Below, piece after piece: positions 23,449 to 36,129 of a stretch of 64,000 nucleotides of DNA. Every line of letters begins with the position of its first letter. Positions within the stretch are counted from its first letter, which is position 1. The stretch is from Ooceraea biroi (Eukaryota; Arthropoda; Insecta; Hymenoptera; Formicidae), in the NCBI RefSeq assembly GCF_003672135.1, contig NC_039515.1, forward strand, positions 5,828,001-5,892,000, written 5' to 3'. Position numbers and translations under genes: made by a program. The notes beneath the pieces are model-generated. The model saw only the letters and a program-made list of their open reading frames with translations. It was not told where the DNA came from and searched no databases.

Positions 23449-26400
23449 ATGAATGAGATTACGGATAATTTTGCATGGACCCGTCAACTCGAGTGTCCAC
23501 CAACATTGTGTAATGATCCAGTGAAGAAAATGTTTGTCTTTTATTTTTATTTGTTTGTCGACACTCTTGTGCCTTGCCTTGTCTATCTTTTCATCTCTCA
23601 GATTATGCAAAGGAGTACTGGAACTCTTGTGGGAGGATATTTCCAACTGTGTGTACCCTACGACTGAAGCATGTAAAATCAAAAAGAATATTCTGCTGTA
23701 CAAGCTGAGGCATGGCCTGAAAGATTCCACAATTGCACGTATTAAGGATTTGGATCAGTCAAGATGCAAAAATAACAAACTGAAGGATCAGATAGCTGCA
23801 TTAGAGAAAGAGTACGACGAACAAGATCACACTGTTAGACGAAAAAGTAAGACGAAGGATTAAAAATACATGAATTTTCATATAACTCTAATAAACGGAT
23901 GAAATTGTTTAGTGCAACAGTTGAAAGACATAAACAGCAAATATTCAATGATGAGGACGAGAAAAGATTTCCTGAAATTGAAACACAACGAAACTAAAAA
24001 ACAATTGAAAGATTGCACTGACATGAGACGAGTGTGCCAGCATTTAATGCCAAATACTTTCAAGGAGATAGATGAGCAGAGGTTGAGGGAAAGCCTGGAT
24101 GTAGTAGCTGGTTTACGATCGGGAAATAGGAAGCAAGTAAGTATTTAACTTAATTTAATTTAATTTAATTTAAATAAATTTAATGAAATATTCCATGAAG
24201 TAGTATCGCTACCAGCAAATAGTATTATTTTCCTTATGTTACTAGGTACGGGAAAAGATATCAAACTCTCTTGGCAGTGTTGACATATACACACTGTGGA
24301 CACGTTTGTATCAAGTACTGTCACAGGATTTAGACACGTTAATGAAGCTGGAGACGAAAAACGATCTTAGCAGTTCAACACTGGTGGGCGAAAATATAGA
24401 CATCGGTATCGCAAGAATGTGTGGCCAGTACATATGCATGATATCGAAATGCGCATTGTCCAACGCTAAAGTCAGCAAATACGAGGAGCGTTTAGTGGAG
24501 TTCATACAGCTGATTGAGGTAGCGTGGGAAACGTGGCATAAATTATTGTAGGAATGTATTGGGTTGGCCAAAAAGTAATTGCGTTTTTGTCCAATAGATG
24601 GACATACATGTCTTGAAACGTAACTAACTTCATTCTAAACCGCAAATTCATTATGTAGGTTAACAACCCACGGTTCAAGCTTATTTTAGAAGAAGAAAGC
24701 ACACGATTTCGTTAACAATTGTTTGTTTGCCGTCGATTTCAAAATGGAAAATCAAAAAGAACATTTTCGTCATATTTTGTTTTGTTACTTCCGAAAAGGG
24801 AAAAACGCTGTGCAAGCTCATAAAAAGTTATGTCATGTATATGGCGAAGATGCTTTAAAACTGCGGCAGTGTCAAAATTGGTTTACTAAATTTCGATCTG
24901 CAGATTTTAATGTGAAAGATGCACCACGCTCAGGAAGGCCAATCGAAATTGATGATGACAAAATAAAGGCACTGATCGATTCGAATCGGCGTTTAACGAC
25001 ACGAGAGATTGCTGAGAATCTTGACATATCGAAATCGAGTGTTGAAAACCATTTAAAACGACTTGGATACATTAGTAAGCTCGATATTTGGGTACCACAT
25101 GAGCTGAAAGAAATTCATCTCACTAAGCGTATTGACATCTGCGATTCTCTTTTGAAACGTGAGGAAAATGATCGATTTTTGAAACGCATGATAACAGGCG
25201 ACGAAAAATGGATCGTCTACAACAACGTCAAACGAAAAAGATGGTGGAGCAAGCGTGATGAACCTGCTGAAAGCACTTGAAAAGCAGATATTCACCAAAG
25301 AAAGATTATGCTGTCAGTCTGGTGGGACTTTAAAGGTATTGTGTATTTTGAGCTGCTTGCGAGGAATCAAACCATTAATTCAGACGTATACTGTCGTCAA
25401 CTGGATAAATTAAATGATGCCATCAAACAGAAACGTCGAGAATTGGTGAATCGCAAAGGTGTTGTTGTGTTTCACCACGATAACGCTAGACCACGTACAA
25501 GTTCGGTCACTCGTGAAAAATTGTTGCAGCTTGGATGGGATGTGTTACCACATCCACCATATTCGCCAGACCTGGCACCATCAGACTACCATTTGTTTCG
25601 TTCTTTGCAAAACGCCTTGAATGGTAAAACCTTTACTGCTAATGAGGATATCAAATCGTTGTTGGAATAGTTTTTTGCTGAAAAAGATAAGAACTTTTTT
25701 GAGCGCGGAACCATGAAGTTGCCTGAAAAATGGCAAGAGATAATCAAACAAAATGGACAAAATATATTGTTTAATAAAGTTTTTGTTTCCCATGAAAAAT
25801 TCGCCTTTTATTTATATAAAAAAAACGCAATTACTTTTTGGCCAACCCAATAATATATATAATTGATGCGGAGTGCAAGATGTAGCTCGAATTAACGTCC
25901 GTCTCGTTTCACTGCAGTCGCTATCTCACGAGGATGTAACCACGTGGCTGGCTTTGACGTTGGAAGTGAGGAAACTAGAAACCGAGCAAGCGTATCTGCA
26001 GAACGAAGTTCAGAAATTGAAGAAGAACTGCGAGGACAATTCCCTGCTCAATCTCGACATAGCTCAATTAACGGCTGACATAGAGGCGATCGATGCACAG
26101 ATAGTAAACGTTTCAGCACAGTTTCTGTGTATCTCACAGTTTTGGTAAGCGTTTTGGCGATACCAATGTTCGATCGCATTGCAGGACGGATACGTCAAGA
26201 ACATTCAGCAGTCTATAACCGTTCTCAACTGTGCAGCGTCGCTCACACTTGAAGCAAAGGAGAAACTGCACTTTCAACTACAAAAGATAGTGGCAGTGCA
26301 AGCCGAAGATTACGACGCGCAATGCGTGAGCAGCGCGTTGGACATCGAATTGGACATGTTTTATAACGTTCTCGATCTGAACGCTCTGCGAAAGGTGATG

Positions 26401-27005
26401 TTGAAAGGGGATGTGGGAGCGTACAGGTAAAAGCGCCACGTGTAACGTTTCGCTTCATCGTTCCCGTTGAATCATTGATGTAACGCACGTGTTTTCCCAG
26501 ACACGCGGTCTGTTGTCTCGACAAGGCCTCCGTCGCAGCGATCAATCCGCAATGTTCGAGGATTAAGCCTCACTTCCCGATGGTGCAGACGCCACTGTAC
26601 AGTCTTATAGAATGCTACAGGAATGCGGTTGCCAACATAATCTACACGAAGCTGCATTGCTCCACGTCAACGGAAAAGGTCGAGCACGCGGATGAATTAA
26701 CGCCGTCACGCGAGAAATGTAATTACAACAGCCTGGAGTTGCTGAGCCTCTCCAAGATCGTTTGCGATCAGGCGCGCGAGGAAATCGGACGCTTCAACGC
26801 GATCTTAAATACTTGGTAAGTTCGTTGAGATGGTGTCTCGCATGAACTACAATTATAATCAATTGAATTTTATCGCGTTCGTAGGACGCATCAGGACGTG
26901 CAAGAAGCGATGGCACTCGATGAAACGACCGTGGACGGCGTATCGTTTAAGGATTGGTTGCAGCGTTACAACGTGTTATTGTACATGATACAAAATGGCA
27001 AATGA
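23449..27005 (+). CDS. HAUS5: HAUS augmin-like complex subunit 5 homologue (complete copy)
   Basis: Augmin recruits gamma-tubulin to spindle microtubules, and HAUS5 is one of its eight coiled-coil subunits. Inferred coding exons are 23449-23531, 23602-23846, 23913-24136, 24246-24547, 25874-26103, 26185-26426, 26501-26815 and 26885-27005. Support: an N-terminal block (FAWTRQLECPP, LCKGVLELLWEDIS, KIKKNILLYKL) that lines up with the start of vertebrate HAUS5, long charged helical segments (KLETEQAYLQNEVQKLKKN), and a C-terminal SFKDWLQRYNVLLYMIQNG like the HAUS5 end. Most junctions are phase-consistent GT-AG. The exon 4-5 junction is not: exon 4 ends in phase 2 but exon 5 needs phase 1. That intron consists almost entirely of a mariner. 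The family call rests on remembered similarity. Confidence 0.65.
24559..25850 (+). mobile_element. mariner transposon in HAUS5 intron 4, copy 2 (Mar-C)
   Basis: A 1292-bp duplicate of the element at 19107-20396, with TA at 24557-24558 and 25851-25852. Present in both units, so it predates the duplication. Confidence 0.93.
24744..25793 (+). pseudogene. mariner transposase, full length but for two nonsense codons (Mar-C copy 2)
   Basis: A single reading frame runs from MENQKEHFRH at 24744 through all three catalytic aspartates to the right end of the element. It is broken only by TGA at 25278-25280 and TAG at 25668-25670. It is the best-preserved transposase in the window. The first stop is shared with copy 1, so the element was already inactive when duplicated. 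Confidence 0.9.
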
Positions 27006-28063
27006 TTCAAGTGTGCGTTGCATTCTATTGCGTTTTGTATAATATTACCACCGTATCCGAGAAATTTTTATATGAATATGCATTTTTGTACGGAAATTTT
27101 GAGAAATATAAAGATGATGCAATTAATTGGTAATGTAATGTGGAATAATAACACGATGTATTTTGTAGTATAAACTTCTTTCCATCAGGATTCATTTAAA
27201 GTGTAATAACATCAGAAATATCGCAGCGCACGTAAGTGCAGCCACCGTGAAGAACAATGGCATCGCAAACACTGAAAACACAGGTATAGTAAATAGACTT
27301 ATATTTCTCGCAAAAATATGTCACATAATACATATTAACCAATCAATGTATGGAGCGATCTGTGAGAATTCCAAGTGCTCTTACGTCGGGAGAACTCTTA
27401 TGTTGTACTGTAACCGGAGATTTATTAATCGCACGATTGGTTAATATGTATTATGTGACATATTTTTGCGAGAAATATAAGTCTATTTACTATACCTGTG
27501 TTTTCAGTGTTTGCGATGCCATTGTTCTTCACGGTGGCTGCACTTACGTGCGCTGCGATAATTTCTGTAATTTATTTACACTTTAAATGAATCCTGATGG
27601 AAAAAAGAAGTTTATACTACAAAATACATCGTGTTATTATTCCACATTACATTACCAATTAATTGCATCATCTTTATATTTCTCAAAATTTCCGTAGCAA
27701 AATGCATATTCATATAAAAATTTCTCGATACGGGTGGGTAAATATTATACAAACGCATAGAATGCAACGCACACTTCGAATCATTTGCCATTTTGTATTT
27801 CATGTACAATAACACGTTGTAACGCCTGCAACCAATCCTTAAACGATACGCCGTCCACGGTCCGTTTCCAATCGAGTGCTCATCGCTTCTTGCACGTCTG
27901 ATGCGTCCTTACGAACGCGATAAAATTCAATTGATTATAATTGGTAGTTCCATTGCCGAGACACCAATCTCAATACGAACTTACCAAGTATTTAAGAATC
28001 GCGTTGAGAACGTCGATTTCCTCGGCGCGCCTGATCGCAAACGACTCTTGGAGAGGCTCAGCC
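26743..28063. repeat. Large inverted repeat of the HAUS5 3' end abutting a gap
   Basis: 26743-27342 (end of exon 7, exon 8 and 3' flank) returns as reverse complement at about 27436-28063, with a spacer of about 93 bp. The right arm differs by single-base insertions and deletions every few tens of bases, for example GCGCGCCGAG for GCGCGCGAG. It runs straight into the N gap. The exon 8 reading frame is destroyed in the right arm. Confidence 0.92.
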
Positions 28064-28163
28064 NNNNNNNNNNNNNNNNNNNNNNNNNNNNNNNNNNNNN
28101 NNNNNNNNNNNNNNNNNNNNNNNNNNNNNNNNNNNNNNNNNNNNNNNNNNNNNNNNNNNNNNN
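28064..28163. other. Assembly gap, 100 N
   Basis: Exactly 100 unknown bases, a usual placeholder for a scaffold gap of unknown size. Confidence 0.99.
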
Positions 28164-28395
28164 ACATGAGATCACCGCCAGCGGAGGTCGCGAGGTGTCT
28201 CACAGGGTCAGTACAGCCTACCGCTTACTGGCCCGCGTATCCCGTCGTCAGCTCGTACGACATTTGGCCCGGGGACTCGCGCGGTGAGGAGTGGTAGACG
28301 GACTCTCGTGGACGACTTCGGGGATCCCAGGTCGACTGTGCCGCGTACGCGCGCGTGTGACATTGTGTCCGTGTACTCGGTTCGTACGAGGGCAG

Positions 28396-30950
28396 ATGGA
28401 GTACGTGCAGATAAAGGACATTCGGGCGGGCCAAAAGAACATCAACGTAGTGTTTATCGTTTTGGAGGTTAGCCACCTACCATCACCAAAGAGAACCGCG
28501 AAGTTCGAACATTCAAAGTGGCCGATAGCACCGCCTGCATGAACGTCTCTATCTGGGACGAGCCAGGTCAGCTGCTAATGCCGGGAGACATCGTGCGGTT
28601 GACGAAGGCTACGCGTCCGTCTGGCGACAATGTTTGACCCTTTATTCGGGCAAAACGGTGATATACAAAAAATAGGCGAGTTTTGTATGGTGATCAACGA
28701 GCAGGTCAACATGAGCGACCCGAATCCGGCGCTGGCACAGCAGTTGGTCAATCAGAGCGGCTCGGGCCCTGGCAGCAACGTCAACAACAGCATCACCAAT
28801 AACGGCAACGCCAACAGTATCTCCAGCCAGCCAGGACGACAACCCTTAGTAAATATTTCTCTCTTTCTTCATCTTCCATCGTTCCCCTGTTATTTGTCGT
28901 GTTTTTCATTTTTATTTTATCTTTTTTTTGTTAGATTCGTTAAAAATGTCTCTCGTCACAGTGGTAGCAGCGAATTTGCGCTACATGTTTATGAAATCGG
29001 TTAATATATTCGTTAGTCGGTTGTTTTTACCGTGAATTGTTTATACAAGACACAACACAAGTTTACACAAGTTATTAATTCTGGTAACTTGTTTTAATTC
29101 TGTACTTTTCGTAGATACCTAATTTCCATTGCCCATTTTTGAAGGGTACATATAGATCAGAGTCCCAAGTCGCACTTCTAGGGACCATACAAACAATTCG
29201 TAAGCTTTTTCGATCTTTTTTTGGTTCTCTCTTATGTGAAGATCCCTGGTTTCGTGACTAATGTCACGAATATTTGGGACAATGAAAATATGTGTCGCTG
29301 GAATTTTCCACTGAGACAGCATTATGATACAGAGGAAAGTCCCCGATTATGAGATGCCATATCGATTTTGCTGAATGCAAGGAAATCTATAGGCAGAATT
29401 TAAAAATTTAATACGTTATCTTGAAGAGAATTTAATAAGCTTTAGGTTGGTCAATGAAAATCTAATTTAAATATTATTTTTTCTGAAAATTAAAAAAATT
29501 TGAAAAAGAGCTTTACACGGGATCGGAAAGTGTGCTCCTAATATAAGATACCTCGAGAAATCGGTGTTAAAAGTGCAAAATACATCAGTATTGCAAGTAA
29601 AAACTTTATTAGATAGTTTTATAAAATACTGCTGCCACAGCCTTCGCCAAATCTTCGCGATTCCACTGTCGACGCATCCTCGTTTCTCTAACCTCCATAG
29701 TCAGATTCTATAAAAATTAAATACACAAAAATTCGTAATATAAATTCGTATTAACTTTTCTTTAACCTTAAGTAGTATTTTCTTTCTTTTTATTACACTA
29801 CATAATCTTCATATTCGAGCAATAATGATCTCATATTAAGAGTACCCTGAATATCTCATTATACGAGCCACGCGCCTAGCGGTTCCGCGATCATGAAATC
29901 TAACCTCTACAATTAAGCAATTCAACAAATCGCGTATTTTCCTGTTACTACGATTCTACTCTATCATTGCATACTGAATTTATTGCCAACCATTTCTTTA
30001 TTATATAATAAACAAGGTTTAAAGACTAACCTCAAGTTACTTTGACATGTTCACAATTTCACAAACCTTTTCTTGCAAAGGCTAAACGCAATACGAACAA
30101 TGAATTTTTCACTAAATACATTTTACACCAAGAGTAATAAGTTCATGTGGAACTAACAGATAGTGCTCACTAGTTTAGCAGAAACCCCATCATCTCATAT
30201 TAGGGGATTCTCCTCTACGATAAAAACAACGTGTTATCTCTTTCTCTCTCTCTCTCTCTCTCGCAAAAAACGACCTTTAAGCATCCCTACGATATTCCCG
30301 CTTAAAATACTCGTTCTATTTGCATATTTAACTAAAGGATGGTTCGAATACAAAAAACAAAGTCGTAAACAAAGCGTAATCGCAATTCAAGTATAAAAAC
30401 CATCTTTTTCTCCGTTCACAACATCAATTCAAGCGTCTAACGTCGACTGCAACACGTAACTATGTATCCGTCGACCTCGTGCGATCTATATTTGTTCACT
30501 GGTATAAACCGATGCCCCGGGATTTAATTACAAGCCGCCTATGTACATACGAACACGCAACTGACACGTTTAACACGTGTCGTTTAGATGTGGTTCAGGC
30601 GACGCGAAGTATTCATTTACGTTCGCAAACATATCTTCCAACATCTCGATGCAGCGTCGAATGCGTCAATTAAAGAGATTCTGTGTAATCAATTGCAGGC
30701 GATCCAAAGTAACGCGACAACGGCGCCCGGTAGCGGAACCGCTACGAGTTCAACGACCGCGAAGAGCGGAAACGGCGGCGGTAACGGAGGTAACGTTAGC
30801 AGCGCGGGCAGCGGCAGCAGTTCCGGTTTGCCCGGGGGCTCGGTGCGGTACTCGTCGTCGGACTCGACGACAAAAACGGCGCCGACCGGCAAGAGCAATT
30901 CGCGCGGTCGCGGCGGTTACAGGAACGGGGGACGCAGCGATCGGAGATAA
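28396..30950 (+). CDS. SOSS-B: SOSS complex subunit B homologue (hSSB1/NABP-like OB-fold protein)
   Basis: SOSS-B binds single-stranded DNA through an OB fold and acts with INTS3 in double-strand-break repair in the nucleus. Exon 1 (28396-28848) starts MEYVQIKDIRAGQKNINVVF and contains TITKENREVRTFKVAD, NVSIWDEPGQLLMPGDIVRL and GDIQKIGEFCMVINE, the SOSS-B OB-fold signature. A donor CTTA|GTAAAT leads over an intron of 1.85 kb to exon 2 (30699-30950), in phase. Exon 2 codes a Gly/Ser/Thr-rich tail ending RGRGGYRNGGRSDRR. Two one-base losses break exon 1, one near 28472 (HPT codons) and one near 28607 (KGYA codons). Both lie within 450 bp of the gap and look like sequence errors, because the protein on either side is well conserved. 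Confidence 0.88.
30242..30262. repeat. (CT)n microsatellite in the SOSS-B intron
   Basis: About ten CT units. Nothing else notable. Confidence 0.9.
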
Positions 30951-32844
30951 CACACGAGAAGGAAACGTTTCATCATATACGTGTAACGAATGGAGGGACA
31001 AATACTCGGATGTGCGCGCGCATGCGACTACTCCACGGGATTATGTATAATATACATTATAAATGTTCTTTTTTGAAAGAAACTCACAGTGTCTGTCTCA
31101 GTCTCTACCTTAATTATATTATTATATTTACGGCATGTAAGCCGTGTATTGTAGTAGCGAATCGTATCGTGAGTAGCAACCGATCGTCGGCTGTGCCAGG
31201 CTGTACGAAGCGTCGGTGAGGACCAACTCGACGAACGTGAGTTATTGTCGACGGGCGTCCAATTCTTTCTTGGACTTTTTATTTTCAAAATCGAATTTTG
31301 AATTTATGTTTGATGTTCTTAAAAACTCTTGAAAATCTTCGCGAGGTCTTGGGGCAAATGTAAAACAAATGTAAAAAGTCTTAAAGTCTTTGGAAGTCTT
31401 GAAGGCTTTAAATATGTATTTTATATAAACCTGAGAGTAATGGACATTGTATTATATTGTATCATAACACTGAGTGATGCAAGGTATTATGTACTGATAG
31501 TTAAATTATTTAAAATTTAATAAATTGACTAGCAAAATTAATTAAGCGAAAAATTTCAAGTTAAACTTGAAATTTGGACGTTGTACGCGTCTGCAAAATG
31601 TCTAAGAAGCATATGCCAAGACTTTGTGAGATCTTTAAGACTTTTAAAATTGTTCTGATGTAATTCGTTTTTGGGACCTGATTATATTATGTTTTTCGAA
31701 CTTTTCTCAAGAAATCCTGGGCTTGATTTAACATATATTCGAAATAATTTATTTTGCTAAATTATTTAAATAAGAGATATGCTAGTCCGTCATCGACAAA
31801 TAATATCAGATAGTAAAAAAGTATTTGTGTATACTTTACAAGTGGGTCCATCCCTAGTGATTATAATGCTTTTATTTAACATACATAGAATGATTATTAA
31901 TAACGTGTAATAAGAATACATAATATTTGAGATCCAAAAGAATAAGCACGCTACTTCTTATTATACACGATTAAAAGTCATTTTTATGTAAGTCATTCTT
32001 ATACTTATGATTTGTCGCGCAGATGTTTGTACATGAACACGTTGAGTACTCGGTTTATCGTAACAACTAATTTTGTTTAATATGGTTTAATTTTGAATAA
32101 TATTTTCAATTGGTATTTATATGAAATAGTTAAACCGGGACCGACAAATCTGTATCACAGATATGATAAAAAGAATCATATTTATAATGCAAATAAAAAA
32201 GTCAAGAACTGGATTTGGTCTTTTTCATTTGCTTATTAATTTATTAGCTTCAAAATGTTGCATGTGTAATATTTTTTTTATTTTTTTTTTATCTCTATAA
32301 GCCGTTATTATGCTTATAAATTATCTCTTCTTATTGGAGTAGATTTGGATCGGGAGCTTGAATGGAGAATAGTCAGGATACTTGTGATTTAGCAACACCA
32401 ACAATATCTTATATTTAATACCGAACTTGATACAGACAAAGGATGATTCGCTCGTTATGGATTCTCGCACTACCTATTCATTTGATTATCGATCTCAGAC
32501 TGCTCGCTCCGACTTCCGCGACTAGCTCGTCTCAAGCGCTCGCTGACAACGCGCCCTCGCGTAAAGTATTTCGGCTACTTGGACAAAGGTATCCAGCAAG
32601 TGCTGCCTATTGTCGTGTGCGTGTGTCAACATGACGTACTTACAATCGTATTTCTTACACATGACGTATTTCACTTGTGCTGTCGTAAAAGGACACATTA
32701 AATGGCACCGAGTCTTATCATCGTAACGATAAAGTACGAGGTTGATTCGTTTCCATTCCCGAAACCGCAATTTTTCTAGACTCTAACGCTATTTAGCGCA
32801 TGTTGCTACTCGGAGAATCGTTTCGCCGGTTATTGCAGCACGTA
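30951..32844 (+). other. SOSS-B 3' flank and intergenic DNA
   Basis: No second gene supported. The AT-rich part from 31.2 kb could include the SOSS-B 3' UTR. An AATAAA at 32192-32197 is one candidate polyadenylation signal. Confidence 0.35.
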
Positions 32845-34727
32845 TTAAGGGGAAGCTGGAGTTGCTAGTGAACTATTTTTTCACTATAGCGATGGTAATT
32901 GCAGCTTCGAAAATTCTCTTTATTGCTTGTGCAGGATAAAAAATCCTGTTTCACAAATGAAGTATAGATAGAAAGAAAGCCCGCTCTACAGGACTTTATA
33001 CTCAAAATGGAAAAAAGTTAAAAACTTGCATTTGTCTTTTCTAACTTTTTTCCATTTTGAATATAAAGTCCTGTAGAGCGGACTTTCTTTCTACCTATAC
33101 TTCATTTGTGGAAAAGGATTTTTTATTCTGCACAAGCAATAAAGAGAATTTTCGAAGCTGCAATTACCATCGCTATAGTGAAAAAATAGTTCACTAGCAA
33201 CTCCAGGATCACCTTAATCCTGCACAAGCAATGAAGAGAATTTTCGAAGCTGCAATTACCATCGCTATAGTGAAAAAATAGTTCATTAGCAACTCCAGGA
33301 TCACCTTTAAGGGGAAGCTGGAGTTGCTAGTGAACTATTTTTTCACTATAGCGATGGTAATTGCAGCTTCGAAAATTCTCTTCATTGCTTGTGCAGGATA
33401 AAAAATCCTTTTCCACAAATGAAGTATAGGTAGAAAGAAAGTCCGCTCTACAGGACTTTATATTCAAAATGGAAAAAAGTTAGAAAAGACAAATGCAAGT
33501 TTTTAACTTTTTTCCATTTTGAATATAAAGTCCTGTAGAGCGGACTTTCTTTCTACCTATACTTCATTTGTGGAAAAGGATTTTTTATTCTGCACAAGCA
33601 ATAAAGAGAATTTTCGAAACTGCAATTACCATCGCTATAGTGAAAAAATAGTTCACTAGCAACTCCAGCTTCCCCTTAAGGCGATCCTGGAGTTGCTAGT
33701 GAACTATTTGTTCACTATAGCGATGGTAATTGCAGCTTCGAAAATTATCTTTATTGCTTGTGCAGAATAAAAAATCCTTTTCCACAAATGAAGTATAGAT
33801 AGAAAGAAAGCCCGCTCTACAGGACTTTATACTCAAAATGGAAAAAAGTTAAAAACTTGCATTTGTCTTTTCTAACTTTTTTCCATTTTGAATATAAAGT
33901 CCTGTAGAGCGGACTTTCTTTCTACCTATACTTCATTTGTGGAAAAGGATTTTTTATTCTGCACAAGCAATAAAGAGAATTTTCGAAACTGCAATTACCA
34001 TCGCTATAGTGAAAAAATAGTTCACTAGCAACTCCAGGATCACCTTAAGGGGAAGCTGGAGTTGCTAGTGAACTATTTTTTCACTATAGCGATGGTAATT
34101 GCAGCTTCGAAAATTCTCTTTATTGCTTGTGCAGGATAAAAAATCCTGTTTCACAAATGAAGTATAGATAGAAAGAAAGCCCGCTCTACAGGACTTTATA
34201 TTCAAAATGGAAAAAAGTTAAAAACTTGCATTTGTCTTTTCTAACTTTTTTCCATTTTGAATATAAAGTCCTGTAGAGCGGACTTTCTTTCTACCTATAC
34301 TTCATTTGTGGAAAAGGATTTTTTATTCTGCACAAGCAATAAAGAGAATTTTCGAAACTGCAATTACCATCGCTATAGTGAACTATTTTTTCACTATAGC
34401 GATGGTAATTGCAGCTTCGAAAATTCTCTTTATTGCTTGTGCAGGATAAAAAATCCTGTTTCACAAATGAAGTATAGATAGAAAGAAAGCCCGCTCTACA
34501 GGACTTTATATTCAAAATGGAACAAAGTTAGAAAAGACAAATGCAAGTTTTTAACTTTTTTCCATTTTGAGTATAAAGTCCTGTAGAGCGGGCTTTCTTT
34601 CTATCTATACTTCATTTGTGGAAAAGGATTTTTTATTCTGCACAAGCAATAAAGAGAATTTTCGAAACTGCAATTACCATCGCTATAGTGAAAAAATAGT
34701 TCACTAGCAACTCCAGCTTCCCCTTAA
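32845..34727. mobile_element. Cluster of family-A TTAA foldback MITEs
   Basis: Full copies at 32845-33217, 33307-33679 and 33676-34048. A 90-bp right-end fragment lies at 33218-33306. Two copies are fused through their palindromic ends at 34045-34727, with the junction at about 34380 (ctatagtgaactattttttc). Neighbours at 33679 and 34048 share a single TTAA. Loop orientation alternates: AACTTGCATTTGTC in the copies starting 32845, 33676 and 34045, and the reverse in those starting 33307 and near 34381. Two end variants occur, GGGGAAGCTGGAG and GG(C/T)GATCCTGGAG, sometimes on the two ends of one copy. The 74-codon frames here are translations of the hairpin. Confidence 0.9.
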
Positions 34728-36129
34728 TGTCTCTCTTAATATTGATGACGCTTCCGCTAGATTAATAATTTGCGATGTTTTATAATACAAAATAGCGTTA
34801 AATATTAATGCGTTGTCGATCGATCACTCGTGTTTGATTAGTCACGCATTGTTGGCATACTTTACTTTTTCTGCACATTTTGCTTTTGTAAATTCCCACT
34901 TTTTGTAAGAAAGTTGTTGAAAACGATTGTCAAAAGTCGTCGAAGGTAACCGAACGCAAAGCAACTCGTACGCGAGCAATATCGATTATGCACTTCTTGC
35001 CACTGATATGGTGACCTTTTTGCTGTCACGGTGCAATGAATACCTTTTCACGTGCAATCGCGCGGTCGACAGGTGGCTGGAAACAAAGCGGGAAACAAGT
35101 ATGTTTGCATTGTCACTGCCAACCTGATAAACAAACTCGTCTTTGTGGGCGACAGAAATCGACTGATAAGACGGGCACTTCCTCGAGGATCGATCGTGAG
35201 CCACCGTGACAGTTCGCGCATCGTCGCGCATCGTTTCACGTATGTTCGCATAGCTGTTAGGTTATGTCTGTCGGCTACGCAGCACATAATACGGTACGAT
35301 AAGATATTTTATGATAACTTTAAGGTAAGTAGTTTTTGTCGGTCCTTTATTTTGACAAGATCGTTACAATCGAATTTCTCCATCCGAATCTCGATCTTGC
35401 CATTTTCAGAGAAGCAACGATACGGTAGTACCGCGGCATATGGAGTTTTACCGACTTCCAACAGTCGGACAACGGATATACGTAGTGAGTTTTGGGATGT
35501 GATGATTTGTTAGCGATCGGTAGTGATCTCTCAATGCCCGGTATTCCATAAAGTGGTACGTGTTTTACAAGTATAGTCTTTTATGATTTATTATGATTTT
35601 GTCGCATCGGAAACAACCGCACTACTCCAACTTGACTATTTTATACAAATCCATCGAGATAATAAAAGTCTAATTATCGAATCAAAAAAATATGACTAAA
35701 TTGTGCGTACATACGAAATAGTTTTTTGAATAATAAAAATGCAGTTTTGAAGATTACATATGTCGAAATTACAATGTCTTCTTTCCCCACGTGTGTTTGT
35801 CTTTTATTGTACAAAGTTATAATTGTAAATTCATAATAATAGTTATGTAGAAAAAAATTGTGATGATATAGTCATTTTTTATATATTATGAAGAATATTA
35901 CATATTTATGTCAAGAGCTATATAAAGATGATTGAAAAATATAGAAATAAGTATCTATTTTTTGTTAATAGTGATAAAGTATGAAATAAAGCAAGACAAC
36001 GTTTTCATGTATTTTTGCATTGCTTTACTTCCTTGCCTCTTCTCTGTCTCTGTCTCTTCTTTTCTGTATCAATGAATATTTGCCAATCATGTGTCTTAAT
36101 CTTTTTCAGAAATTGTTTACCTCGCAAAC
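34728..36129 (+). promoter_or_regulatory. SLC35C2 promoter and 5'-UTR region
   Basis: GC content rises at 34.9-35.3 kb. A strong donor TTTAAG|GTAAGT at 35324/35325 and an acceptor CTTTTTCAG|AAATTG at 36109/36110, 20 bp before the ATG, suggest a non-coding first exon ending at 35324 and a 785-bp first intron. A 153-codon frame at 35052-35513 crosses this donor and is not called as a protein. Confidence 0.45.

Larger units (their letters stand above)
21289..26742. repeat. Tandem segmental duplication, unit 2 (5454 bp)
   Basis: Second copy, directly abutting unit 1. I found only a handful of differences: an altered pair of bases at 21359-21360, one-base run-length changes (GGGGG/GGGG near 21748, T-run near 21840, A-runs in the mariner), T/C at 25504, an extra A in GGAATAG at 25669, and A/G at 26489. 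This is well under 1 percent. Confidence 0.97.

Noticed and set aside
30689..31001. Minus-strand and alternate-frame ORFs
   Set aside because: Shadows of the low-complexity Gly/Ser-rich SOSS-B exon 2.
32522..32770. 82-codon minus-strand ORF with an internal GTAAGTACG donor
   Set aside because: Cys/His content looked interesting (CHLMCPF, CKKYDC), but there is no acceptor, start context, partner exon or recognised family.
34257..34515. Two mirror-image 74-codon ORFs on opposite strands
   Set aside because: They are the same MITE arm read from both strands, hence nearly identical peptides; not genes.
35052..35513. 153-codon ORF
   Set aside because: Crosses a strong splice donor in the SLC35C2 5'-UTR region and has no recognised domain.
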